Shown piece after piece: positions 35,919 through 44,407 of a stretch of 64,000 nt of DNA; within the stretch, counting starts at the first letter, position 1, and the number at the start of each line of letters is the position of its first letter. The notes beneath the pieces were generated by a model, which searched no databases, had not been told where the DNA came from, and saw only the letters and a list, made by a program, of their open reading frames with translations. The DNA lies in NCBI RefSeq assembly GCF_003269035.1, contig NZ_QLTK01000001.1, positions 558,001-622,000 of the forward strand, given 5' to 3'. Source of the stretch: Paraburkholderia bryophila. Its GTDB lineage: Bacteria > Pseudomonadota > Gammaproteobacteria > Burkholderiales > Burkholderiaceae. The translations under genes and the position numbers were made by a program.

Positions 35919-36509
35919 CGCCCGGAATTCTCCAGACGGTCCATTTCTGGGCCACTTTTAAGCCTCCTTTACATACCGTTTCAATTCGCTCAATCCCCCG
36001 CCCGGCAAGGGATTGAACCGATCCGCCAAGGCTCGCGCGGAGCCTTGGGTTTGCACGATCCTCTGTCATCGTGCTAACATGTGCATCGTTCCAACAGCAT
36101 TTCACCTTCATTCGCGTTCTTTTCAATATAGTCTTGCGTGCGTTTTTCGCCTGTACGCAGACCTGAATCGAACAGTTTTTATACAAGAAGGCTCGTCGGT
36201 CGCTTCCCCGCCTCATGTCACTCAGTGAGCGGTGAATTCACACCGGCCTTTTTCGTTTCAAGCCTTCCAGCGGCGCGTGGGCCAGCTTCCAGCCACCCCA
36301 TCGTCCTCGTGCACCTGCCCCCCTTCCACGGCCACGCAGGTGCAACAGCAAGCACAATCTAGACGAGTGTTTTTTCGCGAGATGTCTCGCGAGGCACGGG
36401 CGTTGTCGTTTTAGCGCCCATTTCGCTCCTTCGCCGGTTCCGGCGACGGGCGCGGCCTTCGCTTTGGCTCGCGAAACGGCACTTCCCCAGCACCCGTGGC
36501 GGAACGTTC
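35919..36509 (+). other. long intergenic/leader region upstream of the ProP-like gene
   Basis: About 590 bp without a gene. It contains a candidate promoter (36051-36080) with a nested inverted repeat, and several GC hairpins in the stretch 36370-36460 such as TCGCGA/TCGCGA (36375-36392) and CGCCGG/CCGGCG. I could not match these to a known riboswitch. Confidence 0.5.
36051..36080 (+). promoter_or_regulatory. candidate promoter with internal operator dyad (ProP-like gene)
   Basis: -35 TTGCAC (36051-36056), 18-bp spacer, -10 TAACAT (36075-36080). The inverted repeat GCACGAT (36053-36059) with ATCGTGC (36068-36074), separated by 8 bp, overlaps the -35 and fills most of the spacer: a good place for a repressor. 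Confidence 0.45.
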
Positions 36510-38021
36510 ATGCGCATCATGAGTTTCGTCGCAGTCATTGGAGTTTTTACCTTGACCGCTTCCAGCAACGGCTTCTGGCGACACCACAAACAAGAACAAC
36601 GCCTTTCTCTGGACGACATCACCGTCGTCGACAAATCTCTCCTCAAGCGGGCCGTCGGCGCCATGGCGCTCGGCAACGCAATGGAATGGTTCGATTTCGG
36701 CGTGTACAGTTACATCGCCGTCACGCTAGGTAAGGTGTTCTTTCCGTCGGCGAGTCCGGCTGCGCAGTTGATCGCCACGTTCGGCACGTTCGCCGCGGCG
36801 TTCCTCGTGCGGCCCATCGGCGGGATGGTGTTCGGGCCGCTGGGCGACCGGATCGGCCGGCAACGCGTGCTGGCCATGACCATGATCATGATGGCGGTCG
36901 GCACTTTCGCGATCGGCCTGATTCCGAGCTACGGGTCCATCGGCATTTTCGCGCCGGTGCTCCTGCTGGTCGCGCGTCTGGTGCAAGGCTTCTCGACCGG
37001 CGGCGAATACGGCGGCGCGGCCACCTTCATCGCCGAATTCTCGACGGATAAGCGCCGCGGCTTCATGGGCAGCTTCCTCGAGTTCGGCACGCTGATCGGT
37101 TACGTGCTCGGCGCGGGCACGGTCGCCGTGCTGACCGCGACGCTCTCGCACGACGCGCTGCTCTCGTGGGGCTGGCGTGTGCCGTTCCTGATCGCGGGTC
37201 CGCTGGGTCTGGTGGGTCTGTATATCCGGATGAAGCTCGAAGAGACGCCCGCGTTCAAAAAGCAGGCCGAGCAACGCGAAGCGGAAGACAAGGCGCTGCC
37301 GAAGCAGTCGTTCGGCCAGTTGCTCGCGCAACAGTGGAAGCCGCTACTGCTGTGCGTCGGCCTCGTGCTGATTTTCAACGTCACCGATTACATGGCGCTG
37401 TCGTATCTGCCGAGCTATCTGTCGGCCACGCTGCACTTCGACGAAACGCACGGCCTGTTCCTCGTGCTGCTCGTGATGGTGCTGATGATGCCGATGACAC
37501 TCGCCGCCGGTCGCCTGTCGGATGCGATCGGCCGCAAGCCGGTCATGCTGTTCGGTTGCGTGGGTCTGTTCGCGCTGTCGATCCCCGCACTGCTGCTGAT
37601 CCGCATGGGCACAGTGCTGCCGGTGTTCGGCGGGCTGATGATTCTGGGCGTGCTGCTGTCGTGCTTTACCGGCGTGATGCCGTCGGCGCTGCCGGCGCTG
37701 TTTCCGACCAAAATCCGTTATGGCGCGCTGGCGATCGGCTTCAATATCTCGGTGTCGCTGTTCGGTGGCACGACGCCGCTCGTGACCGCGTGGCTGGTCA
37801 ACAGTACCGGCAATCTGATGATGCCCGCGTACTACCTGATGGGCGCCTCGCTGATCGGTATCGTCTCGGTACTCGCACTGCGTGAAACGGCGCGTAAGCC
37901 GCTGCTGGGCTCGGGACCGTGCGTGGCGACGCGTGCGGAAGCGCATGCGGTGCTGCGCGGCGAGCGTGAAGCGGCGGAGATGGACGAAGGGTATGCAACG
38001 GCGGCAACGGCGCGCGCCTGA
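36510..38021 (+). CDS. proP: MFS proline/betaine transporter, ProP-like
   Basis: H+ symporter of the major facilitator superfamily, 503 residues with 12 hydrophobic helices. It closely follows the E. coli ProP pattern: GNAMEWFDFGVYSYIAVTLGK, RPIGGMVFGPLGDRIGRQRV (MFS loop 2-3), GFSTGGEYGGAATFIAEF and WGWRVPFLIAGPLG. The osmosensor relatives end in a coiled coil; here the C-terminus is short and Ala-rich with no clear coiled coil. The start is uncertain: the first 27 residues (MRIMSFVAVIG...) have no ProP counterpart, and a start nearer RLSLDDITVVD is possible. Proline/betaine uptake is likely, though related MHS permeases carry other acids. Confidence 0.85.
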   Translation: MRIMSFVAVIGVFTLTASSNGFWRHHKQEQRLSLDDITVVDKSLLKRAVGAMALGNAMEWFDFGVYSYIAVTLGKVFFPSASPAAQLIATFGTFAAAFLVRPIGGMVFGPLGDRIGRQRVLAMTMIMMAVGTFAIGLIPSYGSIGIFAPVLLLVARLVQGFSTGGEYGGAATFIAEFSTDKRRGFMGSFLEFGTLIGYVLGAGTVAVLTATLSHDALLSWGWRVPFLIAGPLGLVGLYIRMKLEETPAFKKQAEQREAEDKALPKQSFGQLLAQQWKPLLLCVGLVLIFNVTDYMALSYLPSYLSATLHFDETHGLFLVLLVMVLMMPMTLAAGRLSDAIGRKPVMLFGCVGLFALSIPALLLIRMGTVLPVFGGLMILGVLLSCFTGVMPSALPALFPTKIRYGALAIGFNISVSLFGGTTPLVTAWLVNSTGNLMMPAYYLMGASLIGIVSVLALRETARKPLLGSGPCVATRAEAHAVLRGEREAAEMDEGYATAATARA

Positions 38022-38060
38022 TAGATAGAATGATCGATTGATCGATTTAAAATCGTACGA

Positions 38061-38094
38061 AACGGGTCGACAGACATGTCGGCCCGTTTTTTTT
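38061..38094 (+). terminator. rho-independent terminator of the ProP-like gene
   Basis: 12-bp stem AACGGGTCGACA / TGTCGGCCCGTT with one T-G pair and loop GACA, then eight Ts. The T run ends at the stop of the convergent metallophosphoesterase gene. Confidence 0.85.
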
Positions 38095-38590
38095 ATGTCA
38101 GCAGCAAATCAAAGGTTGCGCTGGCGTGTGCGCCGTCCACCAGCACTATGCCGGCGGAAATCGGCAGCCTGAAGCGCCGTGGGCCCGCACTGCCCGGATT
38201 GACGAACAGCACGCCGTCACGCTCGCTGATCGACGGTTTGTGCGAATGGCCGGTCACCACCACGCCGATGCCCTGGCTGCGTGGGTCGGCGGGGACGTCG
38301 GCGATATCGTGAACGACGAGGATCGTCACCTGATGGACGGTTAGCGTTGCGTGCGTCGGCAACGAGGCGGCCCAGTCGCCCGTGTCGTTGTTGCCGCGCA
38401 CGGCGGTGACGGGTGCGATCTGAACCAGCGCGTCGAGCACGGCCGGATTGCAGATATCGCCCGCGTGGATGATCGCCTCGCAACCCGCGAGATAGTGCAG
38501 CGCCTCCGGACGCACGAGGTTATGCGTGTCGGCGATCAACCCGATACGAGCAACCGCGGGTGCTGCGAGGTTGAGTGTGGCTGAAGACAT
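38093..38590 (-). CDS. YfcE/MJ0936-type metallophosphoesterase
   Basis: Calcineurin-like phosphodiesterase/phosphatase of 165 residues, cytoplasmic. All metal motifs are present in order: ADTHN, HAGDI, VRGNND, VVTGHSHK (the GDxH-type two-metal centre). The ATG giving MSSATLNLAAPAVARIGLI is used; the frame upstream is Arg/Gly-rich and not conserved. It follows a TMEM175-type gene by 28 bp on the same strand, suggesting co-transcription. The natural substrate of such enzymes is usually undefined. Confidence 0.88.
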   Translation of the reverse strand: MSSATLNLAAPAVARIGLIADTHNLVRPEALHYLAGCEAIIHAGDICNPAVLDALVQIAPVTAVRGNNDTGDWAASLPTHATLTVHQVTILVVHDIADVPADPRSQGIGVVVTGHSHKPSISERDGVLFVNPGSAGPRRFRLPISAGIVLVDGAHASATFDLLLT

Positions 38591-38618
38591 TGTCAATTCC
38601 TGAGCACCCCTCGCCGCC

Positions 38619-39194
38619 CTACGCTTCCAGCACGTGTTCGATGCGCCGGTCCGGCACCAGCCACCATGCGGCGGCAAGCGCATAGAGCGTCACGGAAAGC
38701 CACGGCACGATAAACGCCAGCACGATCCCCGCGAGATAGATGACCACCGAGACCTTGCCCTTGAAGTCGTTGCCGATCGCCCTGGCAAGCGTCGAGTCCC
38801 GTCCATGCTCGCGGATCAGCACGAGCGTCAGAATGAAATACGCGATCGCCGACATGATCAGCACGATGCCGTACATCGCGGTCGGCCACGACGCCAGATG
38901 ATTTTCGCCGACCCAATGCGTGACGGCCGGCAGCAGCGACAGCCAGAACAGCAGATGAAGATTCGCCCACAGCACCGCGCCATTGACCTTCTGCACGGTA
39001 TGGAACAGGTGATGATGATTGTTCCAGTAGATGCCGACGTAGATGAAGCTCAGCACGTACGCGCAAAACACGGGCACCATGGGGCGCAGCGCGGCGAGAT
39101 CGAAGCCGTCCGGCACCTTCAATTCAAGCACCATGATCGTGATGATGATGGCGATTACGCCATCGCTGAAGGCTTCGACGCGTCCTTTGCCCAT
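38619..39194 (-). CDS. TMEM175/DUF1211-family membrane protein (putative K+ channel)
   Basis: Membrane protein of 191 residues with six hydrophobic segments. MGKGRVEAFSDGVIAIIITI carries the RxxxFSD motif that defines DUF1211/TMEM175 proteins; bacterial members form tetrameric potassium channels. The second conserved HHHLF segment follows the first helices. The ATG is chosen because it begins directly at the conserved motif; the longer frame is not conserved. It precedes the metallophosphoesterase gene by 28 bp in the same direction. Confidence 0.88.
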   Translation of the reverse strand: MGKGRVEAFSDGVIAIIITIMVLELKVPDGFDLAALRPMVPVFCAYVLSFIYVGIYWNNHHHLFHTVQKVNGAVLWANLHLLFWLSLLPAVTHWVGENHLASWPTAMYGIVLIMSAIAYFILTLVLIREHGRDSTLARAIGNDFKGKVSVVIYLAGIVLAFIVPWLSVTLYALAAAWWLVPDRRIEHVLEA

Positions 39195-39348
39195 CGCTCG
39201 GGTTCCTGAGAATGAATGCGGTTGGGCGCACAACCCGCCGGTACGTGTGCCCCGTCACCGGCGGCTCGCGCCGAGGGCGATTATCGACGATGGGGGAAGG
39301 CTTTGTCGAATGCCGCGCGGGCTTGCGGTCGGGGTGCGCCTGCGCCCT

Positions 39349-40749
39349 TCACGCCATTTTTTGCAGCCCATCCAGCAAGGTCGGCACCAGTTCGCTCACC
39401 GTGGGATGCACATGCATCGCAAACTGCAAAGTCGGATACGCCGCCCCGGCCGTCATGATGTCGATAAAGGTGTGAATCGCCTCGTCCCCTTCGATTCCAT
39501 GAATAGCCGCACCGAGAAGCCGCTTGCTCTGCGCATCGACCAGTACCTTCATGAAGCCATCCGTCTCGCCGCGTTCGCGCGCGCGGCCCACTCGCGACAT
39601 CGGCATCGTGGCGATCAGCGCCGCGCGCCCGTCCTTGCGTACCTCGGCCTCCGACATGCCCACCCGTGCCAGCGGCGGATCGACGAACACCGCATACGCC
39701 ATGATGCGGGTGTCGACGCTGCGCGAATCGCCATCGATCAGATTGGCCGCGACGATCTGAAAATCGTCGTACGACGTATGGGTGAATGCGCCCCGTCCGT
39801 TGACGTCGCCGATCGCCCAGACGCCCGGCACGTTGGTGCGCAGTTGTCCGTCGACGGGAATCGTGCCGTGTTTGTCCACGGCAATGCCTGCGGCAGCGAG
39901 GCCCAGGTCGTCGGTATTCGGCTCGCGCCCGGTCGCGAACAACAAATGCGAGGCCTCCAGCGCGGGCACGTTCTGCTCGAAGCCGATACACACGTCGTTC
40001 TCGCGATGCGGATGCGGCTCTACCCGCGAAGGCTGCACGCCGAAGCGGAACTCCACGCCTTCGCGCGCGAGCACCTTGCGCACGGACTCGGCGAAGTCGG
40101 CATCCTCGCGCGTCAGCACGCGTTCGCCCCGCACGAGCACCGTCACGCGGCTGCCGAAGCGCCGGAAAATCTGCGCGAATTCGAGCGCGATATAGCTACC
40201 GCCGACAATCACCAGATGCTCCGGCAATTCCGTCAGTTCAAGCAGATTGGAGTTGGTGTAGTAGCGAATCCGCTCGAGCCCTTCGAGCGGCGGCACGACG
40301 GCCCGGGTGCCGGTGTTGATGAAGATTTGGTCGGCGCTGAGTGTGTCGATCACCGCGCCGTCCGGCCCGCTGATGGACAGCGTATGGGCGCCGGTAAAAC
40401 GCGCGTGGCCCTTGAACACGGCGACGTTGTCCGTGCCGCGCAGCCATTTCTCGACCCCGTCGCGCGACTGGCCGATGATCCGGTCCTTGCGCGCCTTGAC
40501 GGCCGCCAGATCGACGCTGACCGTCCCGCTCAGCTGCACGCCCAGTTCCGCGGCATGACGCGCCACATGCGCCGCGCGGGCACTGGCCACATAGGATTTG
40601 GTCGGCGTACAGCCGACGTTCACGCAGGTCCCGCCAAAGGCGCCCCGCTCGATCACCGCCGTTTTGCGACCGCTTTCACCGAGCCGTACGGCCAGCGGCG
40701 AGCCGCCTTGTCCCGTACCGATCACGACCGCGTCGAAGTGCTGTGGCAT
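39349..40749 (-). CDS. FAD-dependent pyridine nucleotide-disulfide oxidoreductase
   Basis: Flavoprotein of 466 residues of the glutathione reductase/mercuric reductase family. It has the FAD motif VVIGTGQGGSPLAV, redox-active disulfide GGTCVNVGCTPTK (Cys-x4-Cys), NAD(P)-binding VIVGGSYIALEFAQ, second FAD motif GVWAIGDVNGRGAFTH, and the C-terminal catalytic HPTVSE His. It lacks the N-terminal MerA metal-binding domain, the lipoamide-type GGTCLNVGCIPSK form, and any partner E2 genes, so a stand-alone thiol or RclA-like reductase is probable. It lies 154 bp upstream of the TMEM175 gene on the same strand. Confidence 0.88.
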   Translation of the reverse strand: MPQHFDAVVIGTGQGGSPLAVRLGESGRKTAVIERGAFGGTCVNVGCTPTKSYVASARAAHVARHAAELGVQLSGTVSVDLAAVKARKDRIIGQSRDGVEKWLRGTDNVAVFKGHARFTGAHTLSISGPDGAVIDTLSADQIFINTGTRAVVPPLEGLERIRYYTNSNLLELTELPEHLVIVGGSYIALEFAQIFRRFGSRVTVLVRGERVLTREDADFAESVRKVLAREGVEFRFGVQPSRVEPHPHRENDVCIGFEQNVPALEASHLLFATGREPNTDDLGLAAAGIAVDKHGTIPVDGQLRTNVPGVWAIGDVNGRGAFTHTSYDDFQIVAANLIDGDSRSVDTRIMAYAVFVDPPLARVGMSEAEVRKDGRAALIATMPMSRVGRARERGETDGFMKVLVDAQSKRLLGAAIHGIEGDEAIHTFIDIMTAGAAYPTLQFAMHVHPTVSELVPTLLDGLQKMA

Positions 40750-40821
40750 GGCAACGCTCCTGGGGCTTGAATGCAGGTCGTAGCATCTTACGCTCCGCGC
40801 CTCGGGTTGCCTGTGCTGGGT

Positions 40822-40848
40822 GCTCTTATGGCTCTTATGGCTCTTATG
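40822..40848. repeat. three direct copies of a 9-bp repeat
   Basis: GCTCTTATG occurs three times head to tail between the oxidoreductase start and the small hypothetical ORF. Function unknown; copy number could vary between strains. Confidence 0.7.
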
Positions 40849-40859
40849 CTTTTACGCGC

Positions 40860-41051
40860 TCAAAGCTCGCCGTGCGCCGCCGCGCAAATCAGCCGGCGCG
40901 AGCGTTGCAACGCGGCCTGCGCACCGCGCGCCGCCACCACCCAGCCGACCTGGCCAAGGTTGAAATCCTGCGACACCATCACCTGCATGAGCGCGACCAT
41001 CGGCAGAACCACCGACGGCCGGTAAAGCTGATCCCTGATCACTGCTGGCAT
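40860..41051 (-). CDS. small hypothetical protein (63 aa)
   Basis: Candidate short gene. The ATG is preceded by GGGAG at a normal distance, and the product MPAVIRDQLYRPSVVLPMV... is compact with a central amphipathic segment and a basic C-terminal part (QRSRRLICAA). It has no known family. A second in-frame ATG 12 bp upstream is possible. It lies between the oxidoreductase and the c-di-GMP gene, oriented as both. Reality is uncertain at this size. Confidence 0.45.
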   Translation of the reverse strand: MPAVIRDQLYRPSVVLPMVALMQVMVSQDFNLGQVGWVVAARGAQAALQRSRRLICAAAHGEL

Positions 41052-41220
41052 GACAACTCCCATCGCCCGGCGCCGCTTCGACGCCACGCACCATTTACGT
41101 TTCGATGGGTGAATTCTAGGGAGACCGCGCCTGCGGATAAATACCAGGAAAGCGAAGTCAGTTGTTTGCCAGACAGAACAATCGGATTCAGCGCGGCTTC
41201 AGTGCCGCTTGAGTGCCGCT

Positions 41221-43578
41221 TCAGCGCGTCTGAAGCGCACCCCGCACCGCGCCTTCGATCAGGCCCAGTTGCGCATCGCCCAACCCACGGGCATACGCGC
41301 TCGCGCCGACGGGCCGGCTGTACAGATAGCCCTGCTGCTTGTCGCAATTGATCGAGCGCAGAAACGCCGCCTGTTCGACGGTCTCGACGCCTTCCGCGGT
41401 CACGTTCATACCGAGCGAATGCGCCATGGCCACCACCGCCTGCGTGATTGCGATCGAATCGCGATGATCCGGCAAACCGGCGACGAACGAACGGTCGATT
41501 TTCAGGTTATGCAGCGGAAACCGCTTCAGATACGACAGCGACGAGTAGCCGGTGCCGAAATCGTCGACGGAAATCCGCACGCCCATGCCGTTCAGCGCAC
41601 TCAATATCGGCAGCACGGAGTCGCTGTCGTGCATCAGCAGCCGTTCGGTGATTTCCAGCTCCAGCGCCGCCGGATCGAGCCCCGAACGCGCGAGACAGCG
41701 TTCGATCCGCTCCAGCAGGCCGTCGTTGAACTGCCGCGGCGACAGGTTCACCGCGACGATCAACCCGGGCGCCAGCGTCCGCCGCCACTGCGCCGCCTGT
41801 TCGCACGCGCGCGCCAGCACCCACTCGCCGATCTCGGCGATCAGTCCCGAATCTTCCGCGACCGGAATGAATTCGACCGGCGAAACATTGCCCAGCTCGC
41901 CGTTGTACCAGCGCAGCAACGCTTCCGCGCCGATGGTGCGACCGTCCTGACTGTCGACGATCGGCTGGTACACGAGGCTCAGCTCGTTGCCGGCGAGCGC
42001 GCGCCGCAACGCCTGTTCGATCACGAAGCGGCGTTGCAGATGCTGATTGAGTTCGGCGGTAAAGAACTGGAAGTTATTCCGGCCGCGCTGCTTCGCGTGA
42101 TACATCGCCGAGTCGGCATTGCGCATGAGTGTCGCCACATCCTGGCCGTCTTCGGGAAACAGGCTGATGCCGATCGACGCCCCCAGGTAGTACTCGGTGT
42201 CCGCCACCGCGAACGGCAGCGCGATCATGTCGAGAATGCGCCGCGCGAGCCCGATCAGATGCGCGGAGTTGTCGTACGCGCTGACCACGATCACGAACTC
42301 GTCGCCGCCAACGCGCGCGAGCGTGTCGTCGCGGCCGATACACGCCGACAGACGCCCTGCGACGCTGCACAGCAAGGCGTCGCCGGCTTCGTGACCGGCG
42401 GTGTCGTTGACCTTCTTGAAGCTGTCCAGGTCGACGAACAGCACGGCGACGCTCGCCAGTTCCGGCATGCCGGGTGCCGAGCCCGGCTTGAACAGGTCGC
42501 GCATCCGCTCGGTCAGATAGGCGCGGTTATAGAGACCGGTCAGCGAATCGCGGGTGGCGAGAAACTTGAGCTGCCGCTGCGCCTCGCGCACCGGTCCGAT
42601 GTCGGTAAATGAAATCAGCACCGAGGCGGCCACGGCGTCGCCCGGCTTGAAAATCGGTACCACGTTTTCCGTGAGCCAGACGACGCTGCCGTCGATCAGT
42701 TCCAGACCGATCGTCACGCCCAGCATCGCCTTGCCGCTCGCCAGCACCCGTACGGTCGGGCGCTCGGCCTCCGTCACGACCGTGCCGTCCTCGTGATAGG
42801 CCCGCTTCATGACGGTCTGGATGCTGCGCCCGACGAGTTGCGATGTGGTGTGCAGCATGCGTTGCGCGCTCGGATTGCAGGCCAGCACCACGCCCTCGCG
42901 CGACTGCACGACGATCCCTTCCATCAGATGATCGACCACCAGGCGGTGATGCTCTTCGCTTTGTTCGAGACGCTGCACCATGGCGTCCTGATGAACGGCC
43001 AGACCGACACTGCGGCTGATATCGCGCAGTATGGTTTCTTCCTCGGCGCTCGGCCGGCGCGACGTGCGGTGATACACCGCGAACGCGCCGAGCACGACGC
43101 CGGCGTCGTTGTCGAACGGCACCGACCAGCAGGCGCGCAGGCCGAGCGGCAACGCCAGGTGCCGGTAGTCCGCCCACAGCGGATCGGTTTCGATATTGTC
43201 CACGGCGACCAGCCGCCGCTCGTACATCGCGGTGCCGCAGGAGCCCACGTGCGGGCCGATCTCGGCGCCGTCGAGCGCGGCGCTGTAGTGCGCCGGCAGC
43301 GAAGGGGCGCCGCCCACCCTGATATGAACGCCGTCGGGGTCCAGCAGCAGGATCGAGCACGACGCGCCGCCGCCGAGCAGCACTTCCGCGCGACGGCAGA
43401 CTTCGTCGAGCAACTCGGGCAGTGGCGTATTGCGGGTGATCAGCCGCAATACGCTGCGCTCCGACGCCAGCATCCGCTCGGCCAGTTGCAGCCGATGGTG
43501 CGTGCTCTCAGGCTCGTTATCAGGCTTGCTCTCGGGCGTGGTTTCCGCCGCGCTACCAGATGTCGCTTCACAAGTCAT
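41221..43578 (-). CDS. GAF-PAS-GGDEF-EAL cyclic-di-GMP protein
   Basis: Signalling protein of 785 residues without transmembrane helices. Domains: GAF (about 50-190), PAS (about 205-330), GGDEF (about 340-505) and EAL (about 515-770). The GGDEF motif (ARVGGDEFVIV) is intact, as is EAL (GAEALLRW, then VNLSPRQF, ELEITERLLM, DDFGTGYSSLSYLKRFP and KIDRSFV), so both diguanylate cyclase and phosphodiesterase activity are possible. The product-inhibition RxxD site before GGDEF is degraded: the expected Arg is Gly (GRDDTLARV). The gene stands alone between a small ORF and the DUF4865 gene. Confidence 0.93.
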   Translation of the reverse strand: MTCEATSGSAAETTPESKPDNEPESTHHRLQLAERMLASERSVLRLITRNTPLPELLDEVCRRAEVLLGGGASCSILLLDPDGVHIRVGGAPSLPAHYSAALDGAEIGPHVGSCGTAMYERRLVAVDNIETDPLWADYRHLALPLGLRACWSVPFDNDAGVVLGAFAVYHRTSRRPSAEEETILRDISRSVGLAVHQDAMVQRLEQSEEHHRLVVDHLMEGIVVQSREGVVLACNPSAQRMLHTTSQLVGRSIQTVMKRAYHEDGTVVTEAERPTVRVLASGKAMLGVTIGLELIDGSVVWLTENVVPIFKPGDAVAASVLISFTDIGPVREAQRQLKFLATRDSLTGLYNRAYLTERMRDLFKPGSAPGMPELASVAVLFVDLDSFKKVNDTAGHEAGDALLCSVAGRLSACIGRDDTLARVGGDEFVIVVSAYDNSAHLIGLARRILDMIALPFAVADTEYYLGASIGISLFPEDGQDVATLMRNADSAMYHAKQRGRNNFQFFTAELNQHLQRRFVIEQALRRALAGNELSLVYQPIVDSQDGRTIGAEALLRWYNGELGNVSPVEFIPVAEDSGLIAEIGEWVLARACEQAAQWRRTLAPGLIVAVNLSPRQFNDGLLERIERCLARSGLDPAALELEITERLLMHDSDSVLPILSALNGMGVRISVDDFGTGYSSLSYLKRFPLHNLKIDRSFVAGLPDHRDSIAITQAVVAMAHSLGMNVTAEGVETVEQAAFLRSINCDKQQGYLYSRPVGASAYARGLGDAQLGLIEGAVRGALQTR

Positions 43579-43744
43579 ATGTGCGCTCCCCCCAATCCAA
43601 CATCGGCAGCTTAGTGTACGCGGCGCACCGGGGTTTACGCGAGCCTGTCGCGATTTACTCGCGACGCATAACGTTTCCTAGGATTTGTGGACCGACGGAT
43701 CGGTTATCGGCGGGTGCTTGCCGCTCGGCACGCACCGCGCACGC

Positions 43745-44311
43745 TCATTTCAGACTGGCGATACCGGGGCCCGCGACATGCAACACTTCGTAGACCGTGC
43801 GACCGGCCGTCTCGACCGGCGCCGCCGCGGATAGCGTCAGCCGGATCAGCCGCCAGTTGGCGACGTCGAGCGCGGCAACGACCGCGACCGTGTCGTCGCG
43901 TTCGGCGATGTGGCGGTTGTCGGCCGCGTAGTCGGCGCGCAGGCGCGCGCGGTCTTCGTGCTCGCCGATCGGCTGCTCGTCGCGATACAAGGCGAGCGCC
44001 TGCCGCGCCGGTCCCTTGCGGGCGTCGAGCGGCAGCCAGACTTCGACGTCGGGGCGGCCGAAGTCGTTGATCACGTTCTGAAAGCGATCGCCCATGAAAA
44101 AGTCGGCGGTCTGGTCGGTGTCGAGCCAGAGATAAACCGATGCATAGACGTTGGCGGTTGCGCCGAAACGGCCGCGCTCGCGGGCGGCGAACACCTTGAA
44201 TCCCAAGCCCTCGGTCGCGTCCCATAACGGCCCGCGCCGCGCCGCGCGCTCGCGGATGATTCCCATGTCGTAGCTGGACGGCAAGCGGTGCGAATACTGT
44301 TTGGCGAGCAT
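43745..44311 (-). CDS. DUF4865 family protein
   Basis: Protein of 188 residues of unknown function, matching DUF4865: MLAKQYSHRLPSSYDMGIIRERAARRG at the N-terminus and the YLWLDTDQTADFFMGDRFQNVINDFGRP core. No signal peptide or transmembrane helix. DUF4865 genes are usually paired with a LysR regulator, as here, where the divergent LysR gene starts about 96 bp away across a dyad. The substrate or partner of the family is not established. Confidence 0.78.
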   Translation of the reverse strand: MLAKQYSHRLPSSYDMGIIRERAARRGPLWDATEGLGFKVFAARERGRFGATANVYASVYLWLDTDQTADFFMGDRFQNVINDFGRPDVEVWLPLDARKGPARQALALYRDEQPIGEHEDRARLRADYAADNRHIAERDDTVAVVAALDVANWRLIRLTLSAAAPVETAGRTVYEVLHVAGPGIASLK

Positions 44312-44371
44312 GGCGGAATCCTCGTGGTGTGGACTGAGGACGCAGCTTGCGCCGCCCCAATCATTAGAACA

Positions 44372-44391
44372 AGATATGGCGGTTTATATCT
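44372..44391. promoter_or_regulatory. LysR-type operator dyad between DUF4865 and LysR genes
   Basis: Perfect inverted repeat AGATAT-N8-ATATCT, A+T-rich inside a GC-rich region, 16 bp before the LysR ATG. It contains a T-N11-A motif, the LysR-family recognition pattern. Probably controls both divergent genes. Confidence 0.6.
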
Positions 44392-44407
44392 GCGATAAAG
44401 TTTTGAT

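Noticed and set aside
36370..36460. Guanidine (mini-ykkC) or other known riboswitch before the ProP-like gene
   Set aside because: Hairpins lack the ACGR loops and no conserved core could be matched.
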